Source: Desulforapulum autotrophicum HRM2
GTDB lineage: Bacteria > Desulfobacterota > Desulfobacteria > Desulfobacterales > Desulfobacteraceae
DNA length: 64,000 bases
NCBI RefSeq assembly: GCF_000020365.1
Contig: NC_012108.1
Span: 2,852,001-2,916,000, forward strand
Direction: 5' to 3'
The notes under the pieces are model-generated. The model worked only from the letters and a program-made list of their open reading frames with translations. It had not been told where the DNA came from and did no database searches. Below are positions 17,551 to 26,505 of the stretch, piece after piece. Each line of letters starts with the position of its first letter. The first letter of the stretch is position 1. The position numbers and the translations under genes are program-made.

Positions 17551-18759
17551 ATGGATACCCGAACAACAACAAGGCTATTGATGGAAAGGGGTGTCATTGT
17601 CCCGGATCCCGGTTCAGTCTACATTGGTGACGATGTGGATATTGACAGGATCTCAGGAACGGGTGTCACCCTCCATCCCGGTACCCGGATTATTGGAGAA
17701 AAAACCCTGATCATGGCCGGGGCCACTATTGGTTCTGAAGGACCGGTGACCCTGGATAACACCCGGGTCGGACCCGACACCCAGCTCAAGGGCGGTTTCT
17801 TCCAGGATGCCGTATTTGCAGGCAAAAACGTCTTTGGATCGGGCGCTCATGTCAGGGGAGGAACCATCCTTGAAGAAGAGGCTTCGGCTGCCCACACCGT
17901 GGGCCTCAAGCAGACCATCCTCTTTCCCTTTGTCACCCTGGGAAGCCTGATTAACTTCTGCGACATCCTCATGGCCGGCGGCACCAGCCGCAAAGACCAC
18001 AGTGAGGTGGGCAGTTCTTTCATCCATTTCAACTACACCCCCAACCAGGACAAGGCCACCCCTTCCATGCTCGGCAACGTTCACCAGGGGGTGATGCTCA
18101 ACCAGCGACCCGTGTTTATGGGCGGGCAGGGCGGCCTTGTGGGGCCCTGCAGACTTGCCTTTGGAACGGTCACGGCAGCCGGCACCATCTGGAGAAAAGA
18201 CGAAACAAGACCCGATCGAATCCTGTTTGGCGGTGCATTAAAAGAGGGTTCTATCCCCAGAAAGGCGGGGGTCTACACCGGACCCGGCAGGATCTACACC
18301 GCCAACTGCAGCTACATCGCAGGGCTGATCAGCCTGATGAACTGGTATCGGATTGTCAGATCCCTCTTTGTTGTTGATCACCTTTCAGAGGCACTGTTCC
18401 TTGGCATGCGAGAGACGCTCCAGTCGTGCATTGACGAACGGATCAAACGCCTGGGGGATTTCTGCACACGACTGAACGCTTCCAGAAAAATCCTGCTGTC
18501 CAGATCCAGGGGGGAAACAACAGAACTCATCCGCATCCACGAAGCCATCATCCAGGGCTGGCCTCGAACCTTAGAAATCCTTGCCAGGGAAGCCTGCCAC
18601 GACCATTGCAACACCGTGCCAGAACCTTTTTTAAAGGCAATTACCAACAAGGGCAGCTATATTGAGGCCATCAAGCATCTTGATACAGACACAGCTTTAA
18701 CAGGCAGCAACTGGCTTCAAACCATTAAACTTTCAATCATGGAAAAAATCAAACTTTAA
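17551..18759 (+). CDS. GlmU-like left-handed beta-helix protein
   Basis: The 402-residue product consists mostly of hexapeptide repeats (about residues 15-250; VYIGDDVDIDR, TRIIGEKTLIMAGATIG, GGFFQDAVFAG) with conserved HTVGLKQTILFPFVTLGS and FIHFNYTPNQDK stretches, then an alpha-helical C-terminal third. It resembles GlmU acyltransferase-type proteins but lacks the N-terminal pyrophosphorylase Rossmann domain with LAAGxGTRM. The frame is open well upstream inside fabH; the ATG at 17551 follows the fabH stop and is chosen. Placed before glmM, it probably acts in UDP-GlcNAc or related sugar metabolism. This is an inference. Confidence 0.7.
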   Translation: MDTRTTTRLLMERGVIVPDPGSVYIGDDVDIDRISGTGVTLHPGTRIIGEKTLIMAGATIGSEGPVTLDNTRVGPDTQLKGGFFQDAVFAGKNVFGSGAHVRGGTILEEEASAAHTVGLKQTILFPFVTLGSLINFCDILMAGGTSRKDHSEVGSSFIHFNYTPNQDKATPSMLGNVHQGVMLNQRPVFMGGQGGLVGPCRLAFGTVTAAGTIWRKDETRPDRILFGGALKEGSIPRKAGVYTGPGRIYTANCSYIAGLISLMNWYRIVRSLFVVDHLSEALFLGMRETLQSCIDERIKRLGDFCTRLNASRKILLSRSRGETTELIRIHEAIIQGWPRTLEILAREACHDHCNTVPEPFLKAITNKGSYIEAIKHLDTDTALTGSNWLQTIKLSIMEKIKL

Positions 18760-18783
18760 CATCGGTAAACTACAGGGTTATGA

Positions 18784-20175
18784 ATGGGAAAACTATTTGG
18801 TACTGACGGCATCCGGGGATTTGCCAACATTTACCCCATGACGGTTGAGGTGGCCCTGAAAACGGGCCGGGCAGTGGCACGCTTTGCAAAAGAACACGGG
18901 GGCACCGTTGTCATCATCGGCAGGGACACTCGGCGTTCGGGGGATATGCTGGAAGCTGCCCTTGCAGCAGGCATCTCGTCCATGGGCATCAATGTCCTTG
19001 AAGCCGGTGTGATTCCCACCCCGGGGGTGGCCTTTCTCACCGCCACGGTCAAGGGGGCAGGGGCCGGCGTTGTTATTTCAGCCTCCCACAACCCCTTCCA
19101 CGACAACGGGATAAAAGTCTTTAAATCCGGCGGCTTAAAGCTTACCGATCCAGAAGAGGCAAAGATCGAATCCTACATCTTTGATGCTGGCCCTGACCGG
19201 GCAGATTCCAGTATTTGTGAACCAAAGACTTCTGATTCTGCCATTGAGCCGGGAACCATATCCACGATTTCCAACGCTTCAGCACAATATGCCAATTTTC
19301 TTACATCCTGCTACCAGCGTGACCTTGATAAAAACACACCCGACCAACCGCTGAAAATCGTTGTGGACTGCTCCAATGGTGCCTCGTTCAAGGTCGCCCC
19401 CATGGTGTTTCCAACGCTTGGGTTTGAGACGCAATTCATATTTGACACCCCGGACGGCAAAAACATCAACCACAACTGCGGGTCCCAGCACACAGAAACC
19501 CTTGCCAAAAGGGTGATTTCAACAGGTGCTGACCTGGGACTTGCCTTTGACGGGGATGCCGACCGCCTCATCGCCATAGATGAACAAGGGGTCAAGCTCA
19601 CCGGGGACAAAATCCTTGCCATCTGTGCAAACCATGCAAAGGCCCAGGGTCGGTTAACCAACAATCTGGTGATCACCACGGTCATGAGCAATATTGGACT
19701 GTCCAAGGCCCTGGAGCGACTCGGCATCGACCATATTAAAACAGGGGTCGGCGACAGGGAGGTCTTAAAAGAGATGTGGGCCACGGGGGCTGTCATGGGC
19801 GGCGAAGATTCCGGGCACATGATCTTTTCCGAATTTCACTCCACAGGCGACGGCATTCTTTCTGCCCTCTGTCTGATCCGGGTGATGGTGGACACAAACA
19901 AATCCCTTTCAGACCTTGCCACCATCATGACCGTTTATCCCCAGGTGCTCATGAACGTTGAGGTGGATCCCTCAAGACCCGACTTCATGAAAATCGAGAC
20001 CATTGCCCGGGAGATCAAACGGGTGGAACAGGCCCTGAACAGCTCAGGCAGGGTACTGGTACGCTATTCCGGCACCCAGCCCCTTCTCCGGGTAATGGTT
20101 GAAGGTCCGGACCTTGAAGCAACCAAGTCCCATTGCCAAAGCATCTGTGACGCCATAAAACAGGCATCCATCTAA
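18784..20175 (+). CDS. glmM: Phosphoglucosamine mutase
   Basis: The 463-residue product converts glucosamine-6-phosphate to glucosamine-1-phosphate for UDP-GlcNAc synthesis. It starts MGKLFGTDGIRGFAN, has the phosphoserine loop VISASHNPFHDNGIK (Ser near 101), the metal loop DGDADRLIAI and the sugar-binding GGEDSGHMIF, and ends with RYSGTQPLLRVM, the phosphate-binding loop. Length is normal for the family. It follows the GlmU-like gene by 24 bp, so the two steps are probably co-expressed. Confidence 0.95.
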   Translation: MGKLFGTDGIRGFANIYPMTVEVALKTGRAVARFAKEHGGTVVIIGRDTRRSGDMLEAALAAGISSMGINVLEAGVIPTPGVAFLTATVKGAGAGVVISASHNPFHDNGIKVFKSGGLKLTDPEEAKIESYIFDAGPDRADSSICEPKTSDSAIEPGTISTISNASAQYANFLTSCYQRDLDKNTPDQPLKIVVDCSNGASFKVAPMVFPTLGFETQFIFDTPDGKNINHNCGSQHTETLAKRVISTGADLGLAFDGDADRLIAIDEQGVKLTGDKILAICANHAKAQGRLTNNLVITTVMSNIGLSKALERLGIDHIKTGVGDREVLKEMWATGAVMGGEDSGHMIFSEFHSTGDGILSALCLIRVMVDTNKSLSDLATIMTVYPQVLMNVEVDPSRPDFMKIETIAREIKRVEQALNSSGRVLVRYSGTQPLLRVMVEGPDLEATKSHCQSICDAIKQASI

Positions 20176-20187
20176 AGGAAATAAAAG

Positions 20188-20583
20188 TTGAAGAAACGAA
20201 ACTGCAAACGGTTTAACGTCACTGGAACGACCCTGTTTTACCGGAAAAAACCGCTGCTATGGGGAAAAGGTGAATTCTCCCAGGATTATTATCCTGTCCT
20301 TAACATGAGCCGGGGAGGGCTTAAGTTTCTCAGCAACCACAAGATTTCAGTCGGCTCCAGCCTCACCCTCAAAATCAACATTCCCGGCCTTGATCAACCC
20401 AAAAAGATCAAGGCGGTACTGCGGTGGATCTCCCGGAATCGTGAGCAAAGCTATCGATACCAGAACGGGGTCTCGTTTAATGCCTATGGCACTGGCCGAA
20501 AAGAAAACCCCGTGGAAATCCTGGACTTTCTAAAGACACTTGAGTCTGATTTGGATCTTGACAAACCAGCCCACGCTTTATAA
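20188..20583 (+). CDS. PilZ domain protein
   Basis: The 131-residue single-domain product begins at TTG with a GGAAAT site upstream. CKRFNVTGTTLFYRK and LNMSRGGLKFLSNH resemble the RxxxR and (D/N)xSxxG motifs that bind cyclic-di-GMP, although the first is incomplete. A PilZ receptor next to glmM and upstream of a polysaccharide locus could link c-di-GMP level to exopolysaccharide production. Ligand binding is not certain because the first motif lacks a clear second arginine at the usual spacing. Confidence 0.7.
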   Translation: MKKRNCKRFNVTGTTLFYRKKPLLWGKGEFSQDYYPVLNMSRGGLKFLSNHKISVGSSLTLKINIPGLDQPKKIKAVLRWISRNREQSYRYQNGVSFNAYGTGRKENPVEILDFLKTLESDLDLDKPAHAL

Positions 20584-20704
20584 ATGTAACGGTGCTTTTT
20601 TGTAATCCACCAAGCGGAGCTATGCAAATTACAGAACCGAATTCCTGACCCTGAAAAAACAAACAACGCCAACAAGAAAAGCCTTACCCTGAAAGGATGA
20701 AAAC

Positions 20705-22399
20705 ATGATGCCGACAGATACGCCTGTAAATCTTATTGTTTCAGAAGAACGCCAGGCAGTTCTTAAAAAGCTTTCTTCCACCATGCCGGACATCATCCTG
20801 AACCATCGCCAGATCTGCGATTTTGAACTGCTGACCACGGGGGTATTCTCACCCTTGACCGGGTTCATGACGCAGATTGACTATGAATCCGTGCTGGACC
20901 GCATGCGACTTGGGTCAGGCGAGCTGTGGCCCATCCCCATCTGCCTGGACATACCGGAAAATCTTGCCGCAAGCCTTGAAACGGGTCAGTCCGTCGCCCT
21001 GAGGGACCCGGAAGGCTTTCTACTTGGCATTATAGACATCCAGGACATCTGGCCCCTGGACATGGAAAAGGAAGCTCTGGCCATATACGAAACCCTGGAC
21101 CGAACCCATCCAGGTGTGGATTACCTGTACAACAAGTCAGGAAAATACTATGTTGGCGGCAAAATCCAGACATTAAGCCTTCCCATCCATTCTGATTTCA
21201 AGCAGATCCGGAACACCCCAGCCGAGATTAAAAACATTTTCTCCAAACTAGGTTGGAAGCGGGTGGTCGGTTTCCACACCAGGCAGCCCATCCACAGACC
21301 CCAGTTTGAAATGACCATCCAGGCCATGCAGAAAGCCAAGGCCAATCTCCTGCTTCTGCCCATTGCAGGGGTATCAAAACCCGGAGACTTTGACCACTTT
21401 ACCCGCATGCGCTGTTACCAGAAGGTGGCGGCCCACTATCCGCCGGATTCCTATCTGCTGAACCTTCTTCCCCTTGCAATGCGAATGGCCGGCCCAAGGG
21501 AGGCAGTCCTCCACATGATCATTGCCAGGAACTATGGCTGCACCCACTTTGTTATCGGCCACCAGCATGCCTCTCCTGGCAACGACGCCAACAATACCCC
21601 TTTTTACCAATCGGAAGCAGCCAAGGAACTTATCCACAGCGCCGCCCAGGAACTGGGGGTTGCAACCATCACCTTTGAGGAGATGGTCTATCTTCCCTTT
21701 GAGGATGAATATAAAATCGCAAGCCAGGTCCCGAAAAAAACAGACACCATCACCCTGACCGGCACCGACATCCAGCGAAGAATCCGGGCAGGCAAAAAAA
21801 TCCCGGACTGGGCAACCTTCCCGGAGGTGCTTCAGGAACTCCAGAAATCCTGCCCGCCCCCGTCAAAACAAGGGCTGACCGTGTTCTGCACAGGACTTTC
21901 AGGGGCTGGAAAATCCACCATTGCCAAAATTCTCTATTCAAGATTCCTGGAACTTGGCACCAGACCTGTCACCCTGCTCGATGGTGACATAGTCAGAAGA
22001 AACCTCTCCTCAGAACTCAATTTCTCCAAGGAGCACAGGGATATAAACGTTAAAAGAATCGGATTTGTGGCGGCAGAGATAACCAAAAACCGGGGCATTG
22101 CCATCTGTGCCCCCATTGCCCCCTATGAAAAGACACGCACTGAAATCAGAAGTTTCATTGAGGCCCACGGCGGTTTTGTCGAAGTCCATGTGTCAACCCC
22201 CATTGCCGAGTGCGAAAAAAGGGACCGAAAAGGCATGTATGCCAAGGCAAGGGCAGGGCTGTTAAAAGGGTTTACCGGCGTGGATGATCCCTATGAAGAT
22301 CCTATCAATCCCGAACTTCGCATTGACACCACAAACCTCACCCCGGAAGAAGCGGCCCAGGAGGTCATGCTTTACATCAGCCAGAAGGGGTTTATTTAA
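20705..22399 (+). CDS. Bifunctional sulfate adenylyltransferase / APS kinase
   Basis: The 564-residue product has an ATP sulfurylase part (about 1-345) and an APS kinase part (about 388-564, P-loop GLSGAGKS at 397-404 and [18 protein letters not shown]). The fusion makes PAPS from sulfate. The sulfurylase motifs are unusual: where the family has QTRNPxHRAH this protein has HTRQPIHRPQ (191-200), and where it has GRDHAG it has GHQHAS (285-290). Activity of that half is therefore uncertain, while the kinase half looks intact. A PAPS supply fits the sulfotransferase at 36.7 kb. This is not the usual stand-alone dissimilatory Sat. Confidence 0.88.
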   Translation: MMPTDTPVNLIVSEERQAVLKKLSSTMPDIILNHRQICDFELLTTGVFSPLTGFMTQIDYESVLDRMRLGSGELWPIPICLDIPENLAASLETGQSVALRDPEGFLLGIIDIQDIWPLDMEKEALAIYETLDRTHPGVDYLYNKSGKYYVGGKIQTLSLPIHSDFKQIRNTPAEIKNIFSKLGWKRVVGFHTRQPIHRPQFEMTIQAMQKAKANLLLLPIAGVSKPGDFDHFTRMRCYQKVAAHYPPDSYLLNLLPLAMRMAGPREAVLHMIIARNYGCTHFVIGHQHASPGNDANNTPFYQSEAAKELIHSAAQELGVATITFEEMVYLPFEDEYKIASQVPKKTDTITLTGTDIQRRIRAGKKIPDWATFPEVLQELQKSCPPPSKQGLTVFCTGLSGAGKSTIAKILYSRFLELGTRPVTLLDGDIVRRNLSSELNFSKEHRDINVKRIGFVAAEITKNRGIAICAPIAPYEKTRTEIRSFIEAHGGFVEVHVSTPIAECEKRDRKGMYAKARAGLLKGFTGVDDPYEDPINPELRIDTTNLTPEEAAQEVMLYISQKGFI

Positions 22400-22420
22400 T
22401 GCCACTGCCATGGATAAAAC

Positions 22421-22452
22421 CCAATAACACCAATAAGCCAAGCCTGACCCCA
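22421..22452 (+). repeat. 32-bp cassette repeat, copy R1
   Basis: The unit is CCAATAACA followed by CCAATAAGCCAAGCCTGACC and CCA. It lies 21 bp after the sat-cysC stop and a few bases before the hipBA promoter. It has no inverted arms, so it is not a terminator. Confidence 0.92.
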
Positions 22453-22459
22453 TTATTAT

Positions 22460-22488
22460 TTGACAATATCATATCATTTATATATACC
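22460..22488 (+). promoter_or_regulatory. Predicted hipBA promoter
   Basis: TTGACA at 22460-22465 and TATACC at 22483-22488 are 17 bp apart. A 12-bp palindrome ATATGATCATAT overlaps the hipB start region and could be an autorepressor operator. The promoter begins seven bases after repeat R1. Confidence 0.5.
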
Positions 22489-22531
22489 TTAAAAGCATAA
22501 TAGATAACATACTATCTTTAGTCTACATGAT

Positions 22532-22834
22532 ATGATCATATTTGAAATTAAAACCCCCGTCGAGGTGGCCAATAGATTGTCCATAAAGGCCAAGCAATTG
22601 CGACTTGAAAAGAAATGGACCAGAAAAACCCTCTCCGAAAGATCCGGAGTTCCTGAAGCGTCTTTGAGACGATTTGAAGATACCGGCAAAATATCTTTGG
22701 AAAGTTTTTTAAAACTGATGTGTGCATTGGGTAGATTAGATGAAGTGGAGACTTTGTTAAACCCACTGAAAATCAAGTCCATCGACCAACTGGAAGAACA
22801 GACAAAACCTCTGCCTAAACGAGGAACAATTTGA
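22532..22834 (+). CDS. hipB: HipB-like antitoxin (XRE-family helix-turn-helix)
   Basis: The 100-residue DNA-binding protein has a Cro/XRE helix-turn-helix (about 22-75: LRLEKKWTRKTLSERSGV, then PEASLRRFEDTGKISLESF). It overlaps the HipA-like gene by four bases (TTGA), the classical antitoxin-toxin arrangement. By homology it would bind the kinase and repress the operon. It belongs to the repeat-bounded unit between R1 and R2 and has its own promoter. Confidence 0.85.
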   Translation: MIIFEIKTPVEVANRLSIKAKQLRLEKKWTRKTLSERSGVPEASLRRFEDTGKISLESFLKLMCALGRLDEVETLLNPLKIKSIDQLEEQTKPLPKRGTI

Positions 22835-24090
22835 AAGTTCTTAATGTCTATTTAAAAAAATCATCCTCTGACAAGATCCTTGTTGGAAAAATTGCAGAGA
22901 ATCAGAAAACCCTTTATTTCCAGTATGATCCTCAGTTTTTGTTAAAATCAATTCAGCTGTCGCCCTATAAACTGCCGCTTCAATCAGATGCCTTTGAACA
23001 TAAGGATAGAGAGTTTAGTCCTGTTTTCGGGCTATTTGATGATTCTTTACCTGATGGATGGGGCCTGTTGTTGATGGATCGGTACTTACAAAGAAAGGGT
23101 ATAATTATTGATTCTTTTTCGGTATTGGATCGACTTTCTTTTTTAGGTCATTCCACGATGGGGGCTCTCGTTTATGAGCCGTCCATGGCACATGATTCTT
23201 TTGACCAGTTGGTTGATCTTCAAACCATGGCAGAACATTCCCGGGAAATCATTAAAAGTGAAAGTGTAGAGATTATCCCTGAGCTTATGAGAATGGGCGG
23301 CAGTCCCCAGGGGGCCAGACCCAAAATAGTTGTCGGCCTCAAAGGAGACCAACTGATTTCAGGTGCCGATGACTTACCTGAAGGCTATGAGCACTGGTTG
23401 ATAAAATTTCCATCCCCAAAAGATACCAAAGACTCTGGAAGAGTCGAAATGGCCTATTCCCTCATGGCCAGAAGTGCCGGTATACAAATGCCTACAACTC
23501 GTCTATTTGAGGTTGAATCAGGAGACGCCTTTTTCGGTATTAAACGTTTTGACCGAAAAGGCAATAGAAGATTTCATGTTCATTCTTTAGGGGGGGTGCT
23601 TCATTCCAATTTCCGGATTCCGGAATGTGATTACAGCATATTTCTCCGAGTCGTTTCGGATTTGACAAAAAACCAAACAGAAGTTGAACGGGGATTCCGG
23701 CAGATGGTGTTCAACATCATGAGCCATAACCGGGATGATCATGTCAAAAATTTTGCTTTCATGCTTAATGCAAATAATGAATGGACCCTGACCCCGGCAT
23801 ATGACCTGATCTATTCCGGTGGGCCTGGTGGTGAACATACTATGAGTGTGCAGGGTGAAGGAAGAAACCCGGGGCTTGAGCAGGTTAAACAGATTGGTAC
23901 TGGTATCGGTTTCAAAGATTTTAAAGTCCGTAATATTATAGAAGAGGTTGCCGAGGCCATTCAATCATGGGAAAGGTTTGCCGGTACAACTGGCGTTTCA
24001 AAAAAAAGTATGACATTAATTCAAAAGAAATTGAGTGAAAACATCCAATGCTTTTGTTCCAGACCCACACATGGACCGTCCCCGTTCTGA
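22831..24090 (+). CDS. hipA: HipA-like serine/threonine kinase toxin
   Basis: The 419-residue product begins at TTG inside the hipB stop. It has the N-terminal HipA subdomain (about 1-110, FSPVFGLFDDSLPDGWG), the loop GGSPQGARPKIVV, and the kinase core with MSHNRDDHVKNFAF (catalytic Asp) and LTPAYDL (metal-binding Asp). HipA kinases phosphorylate a translation component such as glutamyl-tRNA synthetase; the target here is unknown. All key residues are present, so it should be active. R2 follows 23 bp after its stop. Confidence 0.88.
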   Translation: MKVLNVYLKKSSSDKILVGKIAENQKTLYFQYDPQFLLKSIQLSPYKLPLQSDAFEHKDREFSPVFGLFDDSLPDGWGLLLMDRYLQRKGIIIDSFSVLDRLSFLGHSTMGALVYEPSMAHDSFDQLVDLQTMAEHSREIIKSESVEIIPELMRMGGSPQGARPKIVVGLKGDQLISGADDLPEGYEHWLIKFPSPKDTKDSGRVEMAYSLMARSAGIQMPTTRLFEVESGDAFFGIKRFDRKGNRRFHVHSLGGVLHSNFRIPECDYSIFLRVVSDLTKNQTEVERGFRQMVFNIMSHNRDDHVKNFAFMLNANNEWTLTPAYDLIYSGGPGGEHTMSVQGEGRNPGLEQVKQIGTGIGFKDFKVRNIIEEVAEAIQSWERFAGTTGVSKKSMTLIQKKLSENIQCFCSRPTHGPSPF

Positions 24091-24113
24091 TTAGGGCCGA
24101 AGCGTAAGAAAAT

Positions 24114-24145
24114 CCAATACCACCAATAAGCCAAGCCTGACCCCA
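24114..24145 (+). repeat. 32-bp cassette repeat, copy R2
   Basis: Same as R1 except one base (AATACC for AATAACA context). It begins 24 bp after the hipA stop. It continues into a degenerate tandem GACCCCA motif, and the next ATG (24162) lies inside CCCCAATATGAAA, leaving no room for a ribosome site. Confidence 0.92.
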
Positions 24146-24161
24146 ATACGATGACCCCAAT

Positions 24162-25058
24162 ATGAAATCCCATGATCACAATTTTAAAAATCTGTTTTTG
24201 GATTTTCCAAAAGAAACCCTGGATTGGTTCTTCCCCCAGGCAGGTCAAAGCTGGGGCAAGGTACTTGATGTTGAATTTTTACGGCAGGAGCCTAAAAAAC
24301 ACAACCTGTCGGATTCGAGCCTTGAACTGGACATGCCGATCCTGTTCAACTTTGAAAATCAGCAACTGCTTTTATGGCTGGTGGAGTTCCAGGAAGACAA
24401 AAGTAAATTTTCCATTTATAAATTGCTGCGCTACACAACCGACCTGATGGAAACCCATCCAGATGCCTTGGTCATACCAACTGTTTTATTCACCGACAGA
24501 AAAAAATGGAGCAAGGCTGTGTTGCAACAACTGCATGCACAGCTACATGACCGCATGTTCCTGCATTTTGAGTATGTATTTCACAAGTTGTTTGACTTGA
24601 ACGCCCGGGATTATTACAATGTGGATAACCCAGTGGTCAAAATACTGCTGCCAAAAATGCATTACAAAAAAGAAGACCGAATTGAGGTAATTCGGCAAGC
24701 ATACGCAGGGTTGTTTCAGCTTGTTTCCAGCGGGCTTTTTGATAAATATGTTGATTTTATTGACACATACGCGGAAATAGAAGACCAGGAACAACTGAAC
24801 TTGTACAATGAAATTGTTCAACACAAGGAGACAGCAATGTTAGCGCAATATATTAGAGAAAGAGGCATGCAGGAGGGCAGAAAAGAGGAAAGGAAGCAGA
24901 GCCTAATTTCCTTTATCCGCAAGGCAAAACAAGAAGGTGTTTCTGTGCCAACCATTGCCAAAATTGTTGATCTGGATGTTTCCATGGTCAATAAAATATT
25001 GAACAATGAAGATATTGATATTCCCCTACACCTTCTGGATTCTGCAGATCCCCTCTGA
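24162..25058 (+). CDS. Rpn family PD-(D/E)XK nuclease / putative transposase
   Basis: The 298-residue product has the Rpn layout: N-terminal KSHDHNFKNLFLDFP, then a PD-(D/E)XK-type core with ELDMPILF and WLVEFQEDKSKFSIYKLL, and a C-terminal region with RERGMQEGRKEERKQSL followed by a helix-turn-helix-like stretch VPTIAKIVDLDVSMVNKIL. Family members cut DNA and some protect against phages or promote recombination; function here is not shown. It starts immediately after R2 with no visible ribosome site. It sits alone in its unit with a partial cysC copy behind it. Confidence 0.75.
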   Translation: MKSHDHNFKNLFLDFPKETLDWFFPQAGQSWGKVLDVEFLRQEPKKHNLSDSSLELDMPILFNFENQQLLLWLVEFQEDKSKFSIYKLLRYTTDLMETHPDALVIPTVLFTDRKKWSKAVLQQLHAQLHDRMFLHFEYVFHKLFDLNARDYYNVDNPVVKILLPKMHYKKEDRIEVIRQAYAGLFQLVSSGLFDKYVDFIDTYAEIEDQEQLNLYNEIVQHKETAMLAQYIRERGMQEGRKEERKQSLISFIRKAKQEGVSVPTIAKIVDLDVSMVNKILNNEDIDIPLHLLDSADPL

Positions 25059-25121
25059 TCTTTACAGTAGCTGGGTCCACCAGTGTAGTCCAAGCCTGCC
25101 ATAACTTCCTAACTTAGGTGA

Positions 25122-25502
<381 letters not shown>

Positions 25503-25523
25503 TTCCCTTACCATGAATAACAT

Positions 25524-25553
25524 CCAATAACACCAATAAGCCAAGCCTGACCC
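25524..25553 (+). repeat. 32-bp cassette repeat, copy R3
   Basis: Identical to R1 up to the last bases (GACCCTC instead of GACCCCA). It lies 21 bp after the cysC fragment's stop, the same spacing as R1 after the full gene, so it was copied along with the cysC end. Confidence 0.9.
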
Positions 25554-25557
25554 TCGT

Positions 25558-25586
25558 TTGACAAAGGCACCATTATGACATACAAT
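25558..25586 (+). promoter_or_regulatory. Sigma70-like promoter for the DUF1778/GNAT pair
   Basis: TTGACA (25558-25563), a 17-bp spacer and TACAAT (25581-25586) make a near-consensus promoter five bases after R3. It would start transcription near 25593, which favours the second in-frame ATG (25625) as the translation start. Confidence 0.7.
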
Positions 25587-25624
25587 TTCATGATGTATTA
25601 ATGAAAACGCAGGGGATTATTAGC

Positions 25625-25912
25625 ATGGATGCAGAAACTCAAAATAAAAACGAACGGATAAACCTCCGTGTGAAAAGCAGCGCAAAGCGCCTTATAGATC
25701 TTGCAGCAGGTTTTGAGGGCAAAACAGTCAGTAATTTTATACTGACCAGTGCCTTAAAGCATGCAGAGAAAACAGTACAGGAACATCAGACAATGACATT
25801 GAATGCAGAAAATTCAAGAATTTTCTTTGATGCATTGGATGATCCGGTATGTTTCAATCAAAAGCTGACTGCGGCCTTTGAAGAATATGATAAACGCGTC
25901 ATCACCAAATGA
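25625..25912 (+). CDS. DUF1778-family antitoxin (TacA-like)
   Basis: The 95-residue product has the ribbon-helix-helix N-terminus NERINLRVKSSAKRLIDLAA followed by SNFILTSALKHAE, and a C-terminal tail with FFDALDDP, the toxin-wrapping motif of this family. The ATG at 25625 is chosen over 25601 because AGGGGA lies nine bases upstream and the predicted transcription start is too close to 25601. It overlaps the GNAT gene by four bases. It should repress its own promoter and neutralise the acetyltransferase. Confidence 0.88.
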   Translation: MDAETQNKNERINLRVKSSAKRLIDLAAGFEGKTVSNFILTSALKHAEKTVQEHQTMTLNAENSRIFFDALDDPVCFNQKLTAAFEEYDKRVITK

Positions 25913-26430
25913 CAGATTGCCAGAATCTGATTATAACGCCGCTGAATACCGCCCATAATAGACCAGGATTCCATTGTAACGTAGAAGCGCTGGATAATTA
26001 TATCCACAAACAGGCTGGGCAGGATATCAAACGCCGCATCAATCGTGTTTTCGTTGCATCACTTCCTGACACACCAGAAGTGATATTGGGCTATTACAGC
26101 CTGAGCACATTATCAATCAAACTTAGCCAATTGCCTGAAACATTGACCCGAAAGTTACCAAAACATCCGATTCCTGCTGCTTTAATTGGCAGATTGGCGG
26201 TCAGTAAAAATGTTCAGGGACGCGGCATTGGTAAAATGATGCTGGTGGATGCTATTAAGCGCACCCTGTCGGTCAGTGAACAGATCGCAATTTATGCCAT
26301 GGTTGTGGACGCTATTAACGACACTGCAAAAGAATTTTATGAACAATTCGGGTTTAATCGCTTAAGCGATGACAGCCCAAGACTCTTTTTACCCCTGAAA
26401 TCTTTTGAAGACAATAGAACTTCAAAATAA
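25909..26430 (+). CDS. GNAT-family toxin (TacT-like acetyltransferase)
   Basis: The 173-residue product is a Gcn5-type acetyltransferase with the acetyl-CoA loop KNVQGRGIGKMMLVDA and the typical toxin residues LGYYSLSTLSI and FYEQFGFNRL. TacT-like toxins acetylate the amino group of aminoacyl-tRNAs and stop translation. With the upstream DUF1778 gene it forms a complete type II pair, with 4-bp overlap ATGA. It is the only unit of the array with a near-perfect promoter of its own. R4 begins 20 bp after the stop. Confidence 0.88.
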   Translation: MTDCQNLIITPLNTAHNRPGFHCNVEALDNYIHKQAGQDIKRRINRVFVASLPDTPEVILGYYSLSTLSIKLSQLPETLTRKLPKHPIPAALIGRLAVSKNVQGRGIGKMMLVDAIKRTLSVSEQIAIYAMVVDAINDTAKEFYEQFGFNRLSDDSPRLFLPLKSFEDNRTSK

Positions 26431-26449
26431 GAACCCAGATACTTTACCC

Positions 26450-26481
26450 CCAATAACACCAATAAGCCAAGCCTGACCCCA
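26450..26481 (+). repeat. 32-bp cassette repeat, copy R4
   Basis: Exact match to R1 over 32 bp, located 20 bp after the GNAT stop and 25 bp before rmlA. A second, degenerate GACCCCATAGG tandem motif follows before the rmlA start. Confidence 0.92.
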
Positions 26482-26505
26482 TAGGACGACCCCATAGGAA
26501 CTATT

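Noticed and set aside
18874-18888. Sigma-54 promoter (TGGCACG...TTGCA)
   Set aside because: The spacing between the two elements is too short and the site lies inside the glmM coding sequence.
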